Shown one piece after another: positions 49,187 to 60,330 of a DNA stretch of 64,000 nt; within the stretch, counting starts at the first letter, position 1; every line of letters begins with the position of its first letter. Source of the stretch: Macropodus opercularis (Eukaryota > Chordata > Actinopteri > Anabantiformes > Osphronemidae); NCBI GenBank assembly GCA_030770545.1, contig CM061109.1, forward strand, positions 6,076,001 to 6,140,000. The letters run 5' to 3'. Under the pieces are notes generated by a model. The model was given only the letters and a program-made list of their open reading frames with translations. It was not told where the DNA came from and searched no databases. The position numbers were made by a program, and so were the translations under genes.

Positions 49187-49582
49187 TCAAAAATCTTTAT
49201 GAGCATGACATTTCTTATCTAGTAAACTCCTAAATCGAAACATATCAGCTAAACACAGCTGTGAGATAAATGTGGAGCACTTTGTTTTTCTGAACTGTAG
49301 TAAAGTTAAGAGGAGAGTGAAAACAAAACTTCTACCAACCTCTAAGTATCTGCATATGAAGCCGTACTTGTTTAGGTAATAGATCAGCTCCCACCACTGC
49401 CTGTTTTCTGCAGTGAAAGCAAGATTCAGTGGCGAACTGCTAACATCACCTGGTGGTGTTAATGTGCAAGTATCAGCTACACAACCAGCTGCTACTCTTG
49501 GACAACTTGCTGTGTTTTGGCACCTGTGGATCGGTTTAGGCTGACGCTGAACCATTTTATTATTGGTTATTTTAACTAGCAT
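49187..49582 (-). CDS. Unrecognised 131-codon open frame or exon, copy B
   Basis: This is the counterpart of 13218-13613. It differs at the N-terminus (KMVQRQ here, KLLQRQ in A) and at one residue near the C-terminus. The QWWELIYYLNKYGF stretch and the putative donor are unchanged. Confidence 0.3.
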   Translation of the reverse strand: MLVKITNNKMVQRQPKPIHRCQNTASCPRVAAGCVADTCTLTPPGDVSSSPLNLAFTAENRQWWELIYYLNKYGFICRYLEVGRSFVFTLLLTLLQFRKTKCSTFISQLCLADMFRFRSLLDKKCHAHKDF

Positions 49583-51013
49583 TAAAATAAGCAGATGTTT
49601 TTAATGTTGTGGCTGTTTCTCTGATGTCATTGGTTGTCATGACATAACTAGACTAGAACCATAAATACCACATCAGGTCTTACACAGAGTACTTATAATT
49701 AATCTAAATACCAGACAGGACATGATGCAATTAACAATTAACAGGCTTGTGCATTGGATTCAAATGGAAAATGTTTATTTCACCCAATATTAAACCACAA
49801 GTCTTTTCAAGTCAAGTGAAATTATTGCAGTTTGCCATGACACTGCTCATGTACTGACACTCGAGCATTACACAGTTTCATGGAAAATCGAAGGCACGAT
49901 GAAGAATCTGAATCATGAAGGCAAACAATGCTCTGCCGTGTTTCAGGTGGAGGTGATCTGTTGTGCGGTATCACGATAGCTGGAGACGATGAACCCAACG
50001 CAGCATGTCCTGGATGGGAAGAGGTCACACAAAAAAAACATTCACCCATCAGGGGGCAGTCTTCACTGACAGATGGTGTGATCTCAGTAGAAGTGCACAG
50101 TTTGACATGATACATGTTGCTTGCTATTACCAAACAGTGATATACATCACTGACAGGTTTATAAAGCTTCCATCAAAATCTATACTTGGGTTAGCAGACT
50201 AAACTTTTTTCATCCATTTCTCTTTGCTCCAACTCCTGGATTCTGGGGAGAGTATTTAAAGTTTTAACTTACCCGCAGTAAAAGCTCCCTCACAGTCTTG
50301 AAATGTTTCTACGTGGGACAATGAGTCATAAGCATGAGAGAGAAGATTCCAACAGGATGTGGGATGAGAATGAAGCTATGATTAAAAGAAGCGGAAGAAC
50401 AGGGGGTTGAGCATCAGGTGGACAAATAACTACTGCAAACTGTATGTTTGTACTTATACTTTCTGAAAGGTCTAGAAAAATTCTGTATTTACTGTCTAAA
50501 TTAATCAAATCCTGCATCTCTGGTGGCGTGGTGGTGCATCAACCTATGACACAGGTAGTTTGCACATTTAGGAAGGTTCAATCTGTGGCACTTCTGGTCT
50601 CCAGCCAGCTGAGGCAATGTCTCTTGGGACTTTGTAGCTGGTTCATGGAACACAGGTGTCATTTCATGTATCTGATTAATCAGGTTGAATTCTGGTTAGT
50701 CAGCGTCTTGCTTTGTATTCTGGTTATTAGAGACCATCTTGCTCTGTACTTAGTCAGGTAGGATTTTGTTTTATAGACTAATTGTTATTGTATTTATCCT
50801 CATAGCGAGTGACTATAGTTAGTTGTTAGTTGCTAGTTGTTTGTTTATTAAAGACAATATTCCTGCTGAATCACAACCAGCCTTCCAGTGTCTGCTTTCT
50901 TGTTTGTCACACATTCGCAGGTTTTGGAGTAGCGTATATTCCTATTCAGATTATGTCTTTTTGGTTAAAATGCTTCTGTCCCAGCATTTTAAATATGTCA
51001 AGTTAAACTTTTT

Positions 51014-51830
51014 TATCTAAAAATGAATTGAATTACACTAAATTTAAAACTTATACTGCATGAAAATGATCACTGAAAAAGACAATAAAACTGAAAAGCT
51101 GACGTGGCCTTTTCTAGGGATAACAGTAAGTATCACAGCAACAAATTGGTGTCATGGATCACATTAAAAATACAACTTCGAATGTACAACAGATGAAGAA
51201 ATGCACAATTATAATAAGAAGAACTTGATGTTTGATACTGACAGGTACTGACACCAATGATGTAAAAATGAAATCCAGGCAGGGGACCACAGTGATGGCC
51301 CTACTTCTTTACCTGATTATTAACATCCCATTGAAAGGAAGAGACATCTCAGTCTCAACTGCCACTGCAGGAGTCTGCTTGTGTGTCACCTGGAATTGTG
51401 AGTCAAATGTCTGTCACCTGGAATTCAGTGGAAAAACAAAAACACAACAGATAGAGACCATATCTTTACAGATTAAGAAGCTGTAAGTAAGTAAGTATCA
51501 GCATCAATAGGTGCTTAAAATGTCCTCATCTGCCTGAGCATGTTTTTCCATCCTGTCTACTGTAGTGAGTAAGTGTGGAACCTCAACTACCTACTCAATA
51601 CCCTTCAGACAACTTCACCTGGATGAATGAGAATCTCCACAGACAACTACAGACATTGTTTCTACCATAGCCCCAAGTACAAACCAGAGCACGTTGCTAA
51701 CTTGTAACACATTCAGGCATAAGTTAATAAATAAAGGCAAAACAAGATATACACTTCATTTAATATAGTATTTGACAAGTAAATTTTGCTCCTAAATTGT
51801 TATTAATTATCTACTATAGTTCTGTGGAAA
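51014..51830 (-). repeat. Inverted copy of the unit's left side, copy B
   Basis: This is the same inverted block as 14985-18250 but without the insertions seen in copy A. It gives the cleanest view: reverse complement matches about 37689-37940 and 35020-35700 in two successive stretches. Confidence 0.85.
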
Positions 51831-52135
51831 CAGAAATTCGAAACACTAATTCGAGCATGGCCTCAGTAAGGTATCATCAATTGTGTTTATAATAATAAAT
51901 TAATAATATTAGAATGAAATATGACAGAGCAGTATGATGGTGTAGCAGTTAGCACTGTTGCCTCACAGCAAGAGGCTTTTTCTCTGTGTCTGTGTGGTTT
52001 TTCTTCAGTTTCTTCCATCAGCCCAATGACATGAAGTCAATTAATTTAAAATTGCTTGTAAGTGTGACTGAAAGAGTGAGCGATGATCTGTCTGTCTCTA
52101 TAAGTAGCCCTGTGGTGGACTTTGTTCTTTTACGT

Positions 52136-52940
52136 GTGTGTGTGTGTGTGTGTGTACAGGTTTAACATTGCATAAAGCTTTGCTTTAGTGACTAATGGTA
52201 ACTAATTGATAAGAGATCCCATGAAAATCAGATCATTAATTTATACTTGAGTGTTTTCTGCAGGAAAACACATGGAACCAGCGTCTACCATCATGGAGGA
52301 GGGGGCCTCCTAAGCGACACTGCTGATTCCTTCAGCAGGACGAGTAGCCAAACTGCAGTTCATTCTGAGCAGGAGGTCTCCCTCCCAGCTCACGTACACA
52401 ATAAAACCTGAGCTCATGACATAAAGACCCGACTGACTGATCTTTGATGTTGTTGTTATATAATGTATTAATAATTTCCCATCTTAGCTCAATCTTAAAC
52501 CCAAGCAAAGGAGGAGCTGGTTGTTATTGGTGACAGGTTCAGCTGTTCCAGACTGAATGTGGTGTTTTTTGTTGTAAACCTGGATCTCACCCTAACAACT
52601 TGGGCTCAATCTCTCCAGGCAACGCAGTAGTGGACGCCATCACACCAACCACCTCTCTAACGTTCATAACTTTCTCCCACACGCTCTGTTAGGAGAGGAG
52701 GGTGTGGAGTCGTATTAATGCTTAATCTGTGCATTAATACCCCCATAGGTTTCAGTCCACCTCAAACCACAGCTGCAATATATGTGTTGCACTTTTGTCT
52801 ATGTGCCTCTCAGCTATCTGCTCTCAGGTTAAAGCTGCAGTAACAGTCAAGTCGCTGGAGTGATCTGGACACAGAGGATCCTCATCCAGGATCGTGTAGA
52901 GGAAAGACCATAAAAATGAAATAAAAATAGATTCAATTTT
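52136..52940 (-). repeat. Inverted copy of 39840-40630 region, copy B
   Basis: Reverse complement matches about 40020-40630, including the segment 'gctactcgtcctgctgaag' and the (CA)n tract. Part of it (about 52565-52725) has no partner on the left side and is unrecognised. Confidence 0.85.
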
Positions 52941-53438
52941 CAATTCAATTCATTTCAACTTTATTTATATAGCAAAAATTCACAACATCAGTTATCTCAA
53001 GGCGCATTACAAGTAAGGTTTAAGACCTTACACAACTAGACCCAACAAATCCCAGATAGAGCAAGCTTTTAATTGTAGCCAATCAATAAATTGTACATTT
53101 TAATAGCAACAGCGGAAAAACTCCCTCTATAGAGGAAGAAACCTCCAGCAGACCCAGGCTCAGTGTGGGCGGCCATCTGCCTTGACCGGTTGGGGTGAGG
53201 GGATAGAGAAGAGAGAAAAGAACACAACCACAACAACAAAACAAGCAGCAACAGAACACAGGCAGAATGGTTGGACCAGCAAATGAACACTGGAGACACA
53301 CGGCTCTGAGTCTGACGATACCTGGAGATGAGAATAGAGTTAGTCATATGTAGACATGGAGGCATGTTAGTGGATACAGGAAAGGGAAAAGTAGAGGAGC
53401 TCAGTGAATGAAGGACGTCCCCCAGCATCTAAGTCTAA
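52941..53438 (-). mobile_element. L2-like LINE 3' fragment, minus strand, copy B
   Basis: Counterpart of 19716-20213, present in both units and therefore older than the duplication, unlike the LINE at 16018. Confidence 0.88.
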
Positions 53439-53555
53439 GAGACTCAATCAAATTCGACCTTTCTTTAATCTAGAGAGGAATCAGTGTCTGCTGAAACAAG
53501 ACGTCGTGTAGCATGTTTCTTAGAATAAAGTCTCTTTTAAATGACCGACCGTGTT

Positions 53556-56316
53556 ACAGGTTCAGAGGTTAATTATAAAATCCTCCTTTTTCTGTTTAGA
53601 GGAAGGCTTCTTATATATTGTAACACAATGGTTTAGCCACCCCTCGCATGCTACCTGCTGTCTAAACGCATGTTTCATTTGACCAACAGACCAACCTGGT
53701 AAAGTTTCTAACTTCCCCATTTTGTTCCCTGTGGTTGTGTGGATTCACTTGGGCCGGTGCTTAAACTTTCAATGGGCTTATCATTCACACAGGGGTTTTC
53801 ACTCACACTGATCTTCCCATCTCATCGTATGGTTGGATCTTATCACACATACTCTAACTTTGGGTGACTCTCTTCAGCCAGGTAGTTTGTATGACACATT
53901 CGTTCCGAGCAACGTACCCTGTAGTGTGCTTATCAGCAATGCACACGGGACACTGAAGGAGTCATCGCAAAGCTTATGATGTTATTATATCAGTCATACG
54001 CCCATTTTATTCAGATGGGACATCCCTAGATGTATGAATGCTCTAAAACATGAAATCAACTCAAATAAAACTAAATACAAGCTAGGTTTACCACAAAGTG
54101 ACACAAATGAAGACAAAAAAAATCTGCTTTAAAACATAGGCCACAATGTTGCTGAACTTTTTCTTACACATGTGGTCGATTCTCTTTAAACCCATTAATG
54201 ACTTACACAACGTAAGACTTCAGTATTTGTAATATCCTACATGTAACTTCACTGTAACATTCACTGACCACTAAAGAAATTACAGAACGCGTCAGGTGAC
54301 TAAACCATTTCACAGAGCTACACACACATTCTTCACCTACACATAGTTGCTTCAGAACACTGGACTCACTCTGAATGGAGCGTCCGCTGTCTGCCTCCTG
54401 TCCCGGATGTCAGGCGGGAATCCAGTCCTGTTTCTGTGGAGCAGGTGGAACTTTTCCCTGGTGTCGGCTGTAACCATCAGTCTGGACTCAGGCGCCCGTC
54501 AGCAGACTGTCCATCACACTTTTATACTACAAAATAAAACCAATATAAATCAAATTAATCAAAATACAAGCTAGGTTTAACACAAAGGTACATGTAAGTA
54601 GACACAGAAGTTTTAAAGCTATGCCCAAATCAATGCTTTGCCCCAACCTACAGGGAACTCCTGTAATCTGTCAATACCCAAAGCATCTATTCTATACATT
54701 TGCACTTTCAGTCCAAAACCTGTTAACTAATGATCAGTAGCCTGAGCATCACAGAGAGGAGACTTGTTGGCTATCGCCTCAACAATGAGTTTATGTTACA
54801 AGTTCAGAGGTTCATCGTAAAATACTGTGATGTAATTTCAGTTTGTATGTGATATAAAAGATGGTTCATAACACTGTACTCACTGTGAACGGAGCATCCG
54901 CTGTCCGCCTCCTGTTCCGAACATCAGGCGGGAATCCAGTCCTCCTTTTTCTGTTTAGAGGAACCTTTCCCTTGTGTCGACTGTAACCCTCAGTCTGGAC
55001 TCAGGCGTCAGTCGGCAGACTGTCCGTCCAACTTCTGACACCAAGATGTCGTGGAAAAACCTTCTTCAAATGCTGGAACATACTGAGAAAACTAGAGGAG
55101 CATGTTGGTGTAATGAACCGGCTCAACGTTTAGTACGTGCTGGCATGAGGAAGACATCCTACAGCGAACCACTGTCTTCTGATGGATGTTAACACCAGAG
55201 CTTCTTATATATTGTAACACAATGGTTTAGCCACCCCTCGCATGCTACCTGCTGTCTAAACGCATGTTTCATTTGGCCAACAGACCAACCTGGTAAAGCT
55301 TCTAACTTTCCCATTTTGTTCCCTGTGGTTGTGTAGATTCACTTGGGCCGGTGCTTAAACTTTCAATGGGCTTATCATTCACACAGGGGTTTTCACTCAC
55401 ACTGATCTTCCCATCTCATCGTATGGTTGGATCTTATCACACATACTCTAACTTTGGGTGACTCTCTTCAGCCAGGTAGTTTGTATGACACATTCGTTCC
55501 GAGCAACGTACCCTGTAGTGTGCTTATCAGCAATGCACACGGGACACTGAAGGAGTCATCGCAAAGCTTATGATGTTATTATATCAGTCATACGCCCATT
55601 TTATTCAGATGGGACATCCCTAGATGTATGAATGCTCTAAAACATGAAATCAACTCAAATAAAACTAAATACAAGCTAGGTTTACCACAAAGTGACACAA
55701 ATGAAGACAAAAAAAATCTGCTTTAAAACATAGGCCACAATGTTGCTGAACTTTTTCTTACACATGTGGTCGATTCTCTTTAAACCCATTAATGACTTAC
55801 ACAACGTAAGACTTCAGTATTTGTAATATCCTACATGTAACTTCACTGTAACATTCACTGACCACTAAAGAAATTACAGAACGCGTCAGGTGACTAAACC
55901 ATTTCACAGAGCTACACACACATTCTTCACCTACACATAGTTGCTTCAGAACACTGGACTCACTCTGAATGGAGCGTCCGCTGTCTGCCTCCTGTCCCGG
56001 ATGTCAGGCGGGAATCCAGTCCTGTTTCTGTGGAGCAGGTGGAACTTTTGCCTGGTGTCGGCTGTAACCATCAGTCTGGACTCAGGCGCCGGTCAGCAGA
56101 CTGTCCATCACACTTTTATACTACAAAATAAAACCAATATAAATCAAATTAATCAAAATACAAGCTAGGTTTAACACAAAGTTATATGTAAGAAGACGCA
56201 GAATTTTTAAAGCTATGCCCAAATCAATGCTTTGCCCCAACCTACAGGGAACTACTGTAATCTTTTAATACCCAAAGCATTTATTCTATACAGCCGCATT
56301 TTCAGTCTAAGTATAG
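53556..56316 (+). repeat. Satellite array 2, under two copies of the same monomer
   Basis: The same ~1.595 kb monomer as array 1; landmark positions are 54347 and 55941 (spacing 1594). The left junction (taaaatcctcc) is the same as in array 1, but about 230 bases are missing immediately after it, near 53604. The right edge is more worn: from about 56175 substitutions accumulate and the array ends at 56316 in a different monomer position from array 1. Confidence 0.96.
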
Positions 56317-58359
56317 GCGTTGTTGAGGTATGACGTTGAACATTTTATTAATAAAGTAAAACAACATAGATCTTGTATCCTGACATACGAATGAAATATT
56401 TATCTCAGCATCACTGGACACTGGACTAAACGTTTCAAGTTGGTAAAACTTCCATGCTAACATTTAGCTAAGGTTTCATTCAGTTTTCTCATTTACATTG
56501 ATAAGTTGCAACAAAACCTGCACATTTCAGTCTAATCTTGTTCAGGGTGAAAGTAAACAAAAACACCTTCACGTGACACAAACAGGTAAAGTACATGAAC
56601 TATGTCCTCAACTGATCAGAAAACAGAAGTGAAATGAACATTTTTATCAGCTGTAGAATGTCTTACCTCTGTGTCTCTGTCTTCATGGGGAGGATCTGGT
56701 ACCGTCTGGTTTAGGACCCCAGGGTCACGTGATGTCGTCAAACACAAGCTGTTCATCCTCCAGCAGCACAGATACTGGACCTGGTTTACAACTGTTATTG
56801 AAAGAGCATCATAAAGAGCAGCGCTGAGGAGCCGATGCTAAAGTCAGACACGCTGGGAAAAACGCTTCAGTACAGGCCGCGTACAGGGCAGACGCTGCCC
56901 CCTCGTGGACAAATACAGGAATGATCCTCCATGACAGTTTTCTAGTGTGACCCATGACTTGATCGGTTTTCGTTTCAATAAGGTAACACTCTAATGTTTT
57001 AATAGAGCATGTTAAAAAGAAAACATGGAAAACGATAGCAAACACTGACATGATAAGTAGTGTTTCAGGTGAAATAAACGTCCAATAGTAACCAAATCAC
57101 AATAGTAAAAAAAACGTTACAATACACGCAATAAGCAGTTCAAGACATTTCTCAACTGATCAGAATGCATAGCACAAATAATATACAAATATTTTTTATC
57201 TCAGCATAAAATGTCTTACCTCTGTTTCTCTGTCTCGGTGGAAATGATATGACTGGTACCAGTTTCATCTGTTTAGCCGACTCCACAGTTACGTGACGTC
57301 ATCAACCGCCGATCTAGCAGTTGATATTCTCAGCCCATCAGATTCAAGCTACCGAGTAACCATGACGACCATGGCGCAGAGGCACTCGGGAAAAACGTGT
57401 TGCATTGATAACATCCAATATGGCGGCGTCCGGAACTAGCACACGATCTACCCTTTCAGAAACACGTAAAGCTGTAGCAACCGACAGAGAAGGAGAATAA
57501 GAAAACAAGCTGGACAGGTAGGTGGCCTCCTCAGTGACATGTTTACTGTGTACAGTAGCGCTGCTAGATGTTTGAATATACAATACGTAAAGCTAAAGTA
57601 GCAATGTCGCTAACAAGCTAACCTAAGGCTAACTGCTGACAATATTTACACAACCACTGTATAACAAGGTTTGGACCATTTTGTTAGCAGTGTATCAACC
57701 AGACTGTGTTTCAGTTGCACATGTGTCCTTCCACAGAACTCTGGTAGATAATTAATAAGCATGTAAACGTTCAAAATTCAATCCTTAGTTTATGTATTAA
57801 ATGAACTGTATATCTTTTTTGCCTTTATTTCATAAGTTATGTCTGAATGTGTTACAAGTTAGCAACGTGCTCTGGTTTGTACTTGGGGCTATGGTAGAAA
57901 CATTATCTGTAGTCCCAACAGCTGTGCAGCATGCAAGCAAGTGTTGCACACAGCTTGGTAACGCAGAGACAAAAGAAGATGTTCAGTCAAAAAAAGGGTA
58001 AAATGTCAACAAAACCCACTCCCTGTTAAAGCTGCTGTCAGGATGTGAGCGCCATCATTTATACTGATGAGGTGAAAACGTATTATGGACGTATGTGCCA
58101 CATTATTACAGTGTTTTTTGTGCAGTAGACAAGACGGAAAAACATGCTCAGACAGATGAAGATATTTTAAGCACCTATCGATACTGATTGTTGCTGATTC
58201 TTACTACTTACTTACTTACAGCTTGTTAATCTGTAAAGATGTGGTATCTATCTGTTGTTAATAAGTTTTAGTTTTTCCCCTGAATTCCAGGTGACACACA
58301 AGCAGACTCCTGCAGTGGCAGTTGAGAGTGAGATGCCCCCTGCTTCCAGTAAGATGTTA
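56317..58359 (+). repeat. Tandem segmental duplication, start of unit copy C
   Basis: This is colinear with 33610-35654 at a constant offset of about 22706. It shares the CRE-like and YY1-like motifs, the short ATG frame and the CAG-ending intron boundary near 58290. Similarity stops at 58355-58359, where a retroviral LTR begins, so the rest of unit C is either displaced beyond the window or lost. Confidence 0.95.
57420..57500 (+). CDS. Short 26-codon ATG frame, copy C
   Basis: Counterpart of 34714-34794, with Cys to Arg and Lys to Glu changes and the same downstream CAG/GTAGGT donor-like site. See copy B for interpretation. Confidence 0.3.
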   Translation: MAASGTSTRSTLSETRKAVATDREGE

Positions 58360-58777
58360 GTTGTTAGAGGATATGGAGCATAGTCCTCTCTGTGAACTGG
58401 TCCTTTCTGTGTCTCTGTGATATCTTGCTATGCTTGCAGGTGCTCCCCATGACCTTGTTGTGCTCGGGAAGAATGTTTAACCGCCCACGTCAGGAGGAAA
58501 CTTCACAAAACTGTATTCATGGCATAATGACTTCCTATGTATCTTATTCACCATATATGGATTGGCTTTGTAGCCTTTTTGACCAGATGTGAAGGAGTGA
58601 CTTTCATACTTTTCCTAATAAAAGGAGCTGTGCCCAAGGGGGTTTGGAGATCGTCGGCTGGGCACTGAGTTATTGTGTTCCAGAGCGGCTCCCCTTGTGC
58701 TCACAAGTAAAATGAGCTTTGTCTTCATGTGTCGGTGTCTCCAGTATTGTTTAAGTGTTGGCAGGCTAGACCCAACA
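58355..58777 (+). mobile_element. 5' LTR of the endogenous retrovirus
   Basis: Begins TGTTAG and ends CCCAACA, so the ends TGTT/AACA are inverted. The start could instead be at 58362, because the host sequence also contains TGTTA there. AATAAA lies at 58617-58622, giving an R/U5 of reasonable length. The end is fixed by the primer-binding site five bases later. Confidence 0.85.
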
Positions 58778-58782
58778 TTTCT

Positions 58783-58800
58783 TGGTGCCGAAACTCGGGA
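58783..58800 (+). other. Primer-binding site, tRNA-Phe type
   Basis: TGGTGCCGAAACTCGGGA is complementary to the 3' end of vertebrate tRNA-Phe (recalled sequence) with one mismatch. tRNA-His-type sites share the first eight bases but then diverge, so Phe fits best. Confidence 0.75.
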
Positions 58801-58965
58801 GTCAAGATTCAACGACGGGGAGGAGAACAACGGAGGACCGAAATCTGTGCACAGTCGACTCGTCTGGGACGGTCGGAACAAAGACCCGGAGCGTGAATTC
58901 GTCTGCTGGGCCGGTTGAATCTCTTCGCTCGCTGATGACGACTTCTGACCAGGGCAAGACAAAAA

Positions 58966-58971
58966 GTAAGT
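58966..58971 (+). promoter_or_regulatory. Probable major splice donor in the retroviral leader
   Basis: AAAAA/GTAAGT is a near-consensus donor ~165 bases after the primer site, where simple retroviruses place the donor for env RNA. Confidence 0.5.
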
Positions 58972-59055
58972 ACCGCTGAAAAAGTGCGGTGTGTGTGAAA
59001 TGGCAGGTCGCATTTCCAAGAGGCAGAACAGAAGTAATTGTTCTAGAGGACGAAG

Positions 59056-59131
59056 GAGAAAATAGACGTACTTATTTTCTCAAACGGGCAGAAGTACTTG
59101 TCCGAGGGAGGAGTAGACGTGCTTACTCCTC
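59056..59131 (+). promoter_or_regulatory. Twin stem-loops with GACG loops in the retroviral leader
   Basis: Hairpin 1: 9-bp perfect stem 59056-59064 with 59073-59081, loop GACGTACT. Hairpin 2: 8-bp stem 59108-59115 with 59124-59131, loop GACGTGCT. The stems differ in sequence while both still pair and the loops are nearly identical. The flanks are also related (agaagtaNttgt), so they are a diverged tandem duplication. Murine gammaretroviruses have two GACG-loop hairpins in their dimerisation/packaging signal; equivalence here is inferred. Confidence 0.65.
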
Positions 59132-59480
59132 AGTGAATGTTCAGTCTAATGCATTAGTGATGTGTGGAGTGTGAAAGTCACCCATTGACGCAGAAAACGT
59201 GTGACCGGGGGAAACCTGACGGTGGTAACGCAACCCGGCCATGCGAACTATACGAAGGGTGAATTAAGGAAACTGTGGGTTATTAGGAGAATTCAGAAGT
59301 CAGAAGTTTCACCGCCTAGGTTGCGGGGCTCGGATTCTCACATTAAGTTTGAAAACAGTAGGACTGACCCAAAATTGAAATGCTGCTCACGTTTTCAGCT
59401 ACACCCGCAGGTGATAGACCTGTAGAAGCTTGGTGCAGTCGATGGACACGTGAGAAGGTGGCAAATCGTTGACTCAGTCC

Positions 59481-59598
59481 AAAGTCTATTAATAAAGTGT
59501 ATTAATAAAAGGCTATTGATAAAGCCTACTAATAAGGTCTATTAATAAAGGATATTAATAACGGCTATTAGTAAAGTCTATTAATAAAGTATATTAAT
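59481..59598 (+). repeat. Nine tandem 13-bp repeats in the retroviral leader
   Basis: Consensus AAAGTCTATTAAT. Units 1 and 8 are identical, the others differ by one to four bases, and unit 3 is 14 bases. The repeats lie just before the gag start codon. Confidence 0.92.
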
Positions 59599-59614
59599 AA
59601 GGTTTAAAGGAGAG

Positions 59615-59659
59615 ATGGGGAAAAGAAACAGTAAGCCCCTTTTGGAGGGGGACGCGTGA
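59615..59659 (+). pseudogene. Start of gag, cut after 14 codons
   Basis: An ATG in suitable position gives a peptide starting MGKRNSKP, with the Met-Gly-x-x-x-Ser form of an N-myristoylation signal expected for matrix protein. It ends at TGA (59657-59659). The sequence then passes straight to the middle of capsid, so matrix and most of capsid have been deleted. Confidence 0.6.
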
Positions 59660-60324
59660 GAGGACAATTCACAGGGAAATCAGCAGACGGTTCCTGGCTC
59701 GCAGCCAATAGTGCTGCTCTGACAGCACAGAGGGAGGCAGTCTATGGAGAGATAAGAAGAATATGGAGAGCACGACCAGACTATATAAAAATTGCCCAGT
59801 ATCGCCAGAAAGATGGGGAGGATGTGTACGAATACAGAGAACGTTTAGAAAACGTCTTTAAAACACACAGTGGCCTTCCAGAAGATCAGACACCTGACTC
59901 AGCCTATCAGAACCAGCTAAAACAGGCGTTATTAGCAGGATTTAGAGGCCCAATCTCCGACTTTATCAGAAAACATAATGTAAATTATACTACTGACTCC
60001 GTTCACCAAATTATGAACTTTGCCAGACATGCGAGCGAAGTATTAGCTAAGAAAAACAAAAATGCTGAAACAGCAACCGTATTCTGCTTATTTGGAGCAG
60101 ATGACAACTCAGAAGCAGAAGTGTTTTTCCAAGGGTCCTCCGGTAGAGGCCGAGGGGGGTTTAGAGGTCGTGGTGAGGTTAGAGGAGGTCCACCTAAGCA
60201 TGATCGCTGTTACATTTGTGACAAGCCAGGACACATGGCCAGAAACTGCCCAGAGAACCCCAGAAAGCAACAACAGAGGCCTGCAGAGTACAATAAACCA
60301 AATCCATTTAACCCTAGTAATTGA
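59660..60324 (+). pseudogene. gag: gag, capsid C-terminus and nucleocapsid
   Basis: The frame opens without an ATG and runs about 220 codons. The first ~140 residues resemble the capsid C-terminal domain (SAALTAQREAVYGEI, then a YxYRERLENVF stretch). A Gly/Arg-rich segment (GRGRGGFRGRGEVRGG) leads to one CCHC zinc knuckle, CYICDKPGHMARNC, near residues 185-198. It ends at TGA 60322-60324. Its product would be structural polyprotein, but matrix and N-terminal capsid are missing. Confidence 0.88.
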
Positions 60325-60330
60325 CTAGGC
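60322..60330 (+). promoter_or_regulatory. gag/pol stop codon in UGA-CUA read-through context
   Basis: The gag frame and the protease frame are the same frame, separated only by TGA, and the next codon is CTA. UGA followed by CUA is the best-known leaky context of RNA viruses and some cellular genes. Expression of pol by read-through is the gamma/epsilon strategy. Downstream structure was not evaluated. Confidence 0.6.

Larger units (their letters stand above)
33610..53555 (+). repeat. Tandem segmental duplication, unit copy B (complete)
   Basis: This is the only complete unit in the window, about 19.9 kb, bounded by satellite on both sides. Its first ~2 kb (33610-35654) recurs at 56317-58359 and its remaining 17 kb recurs at 1-20330. 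It begins at the sequence gcgttgttgagg, which also starts copy C. It ends at the satellite boundary near 53556, where the left edge of array 2 has the same junction as the left edge of array 1. Confidence 0.95.
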
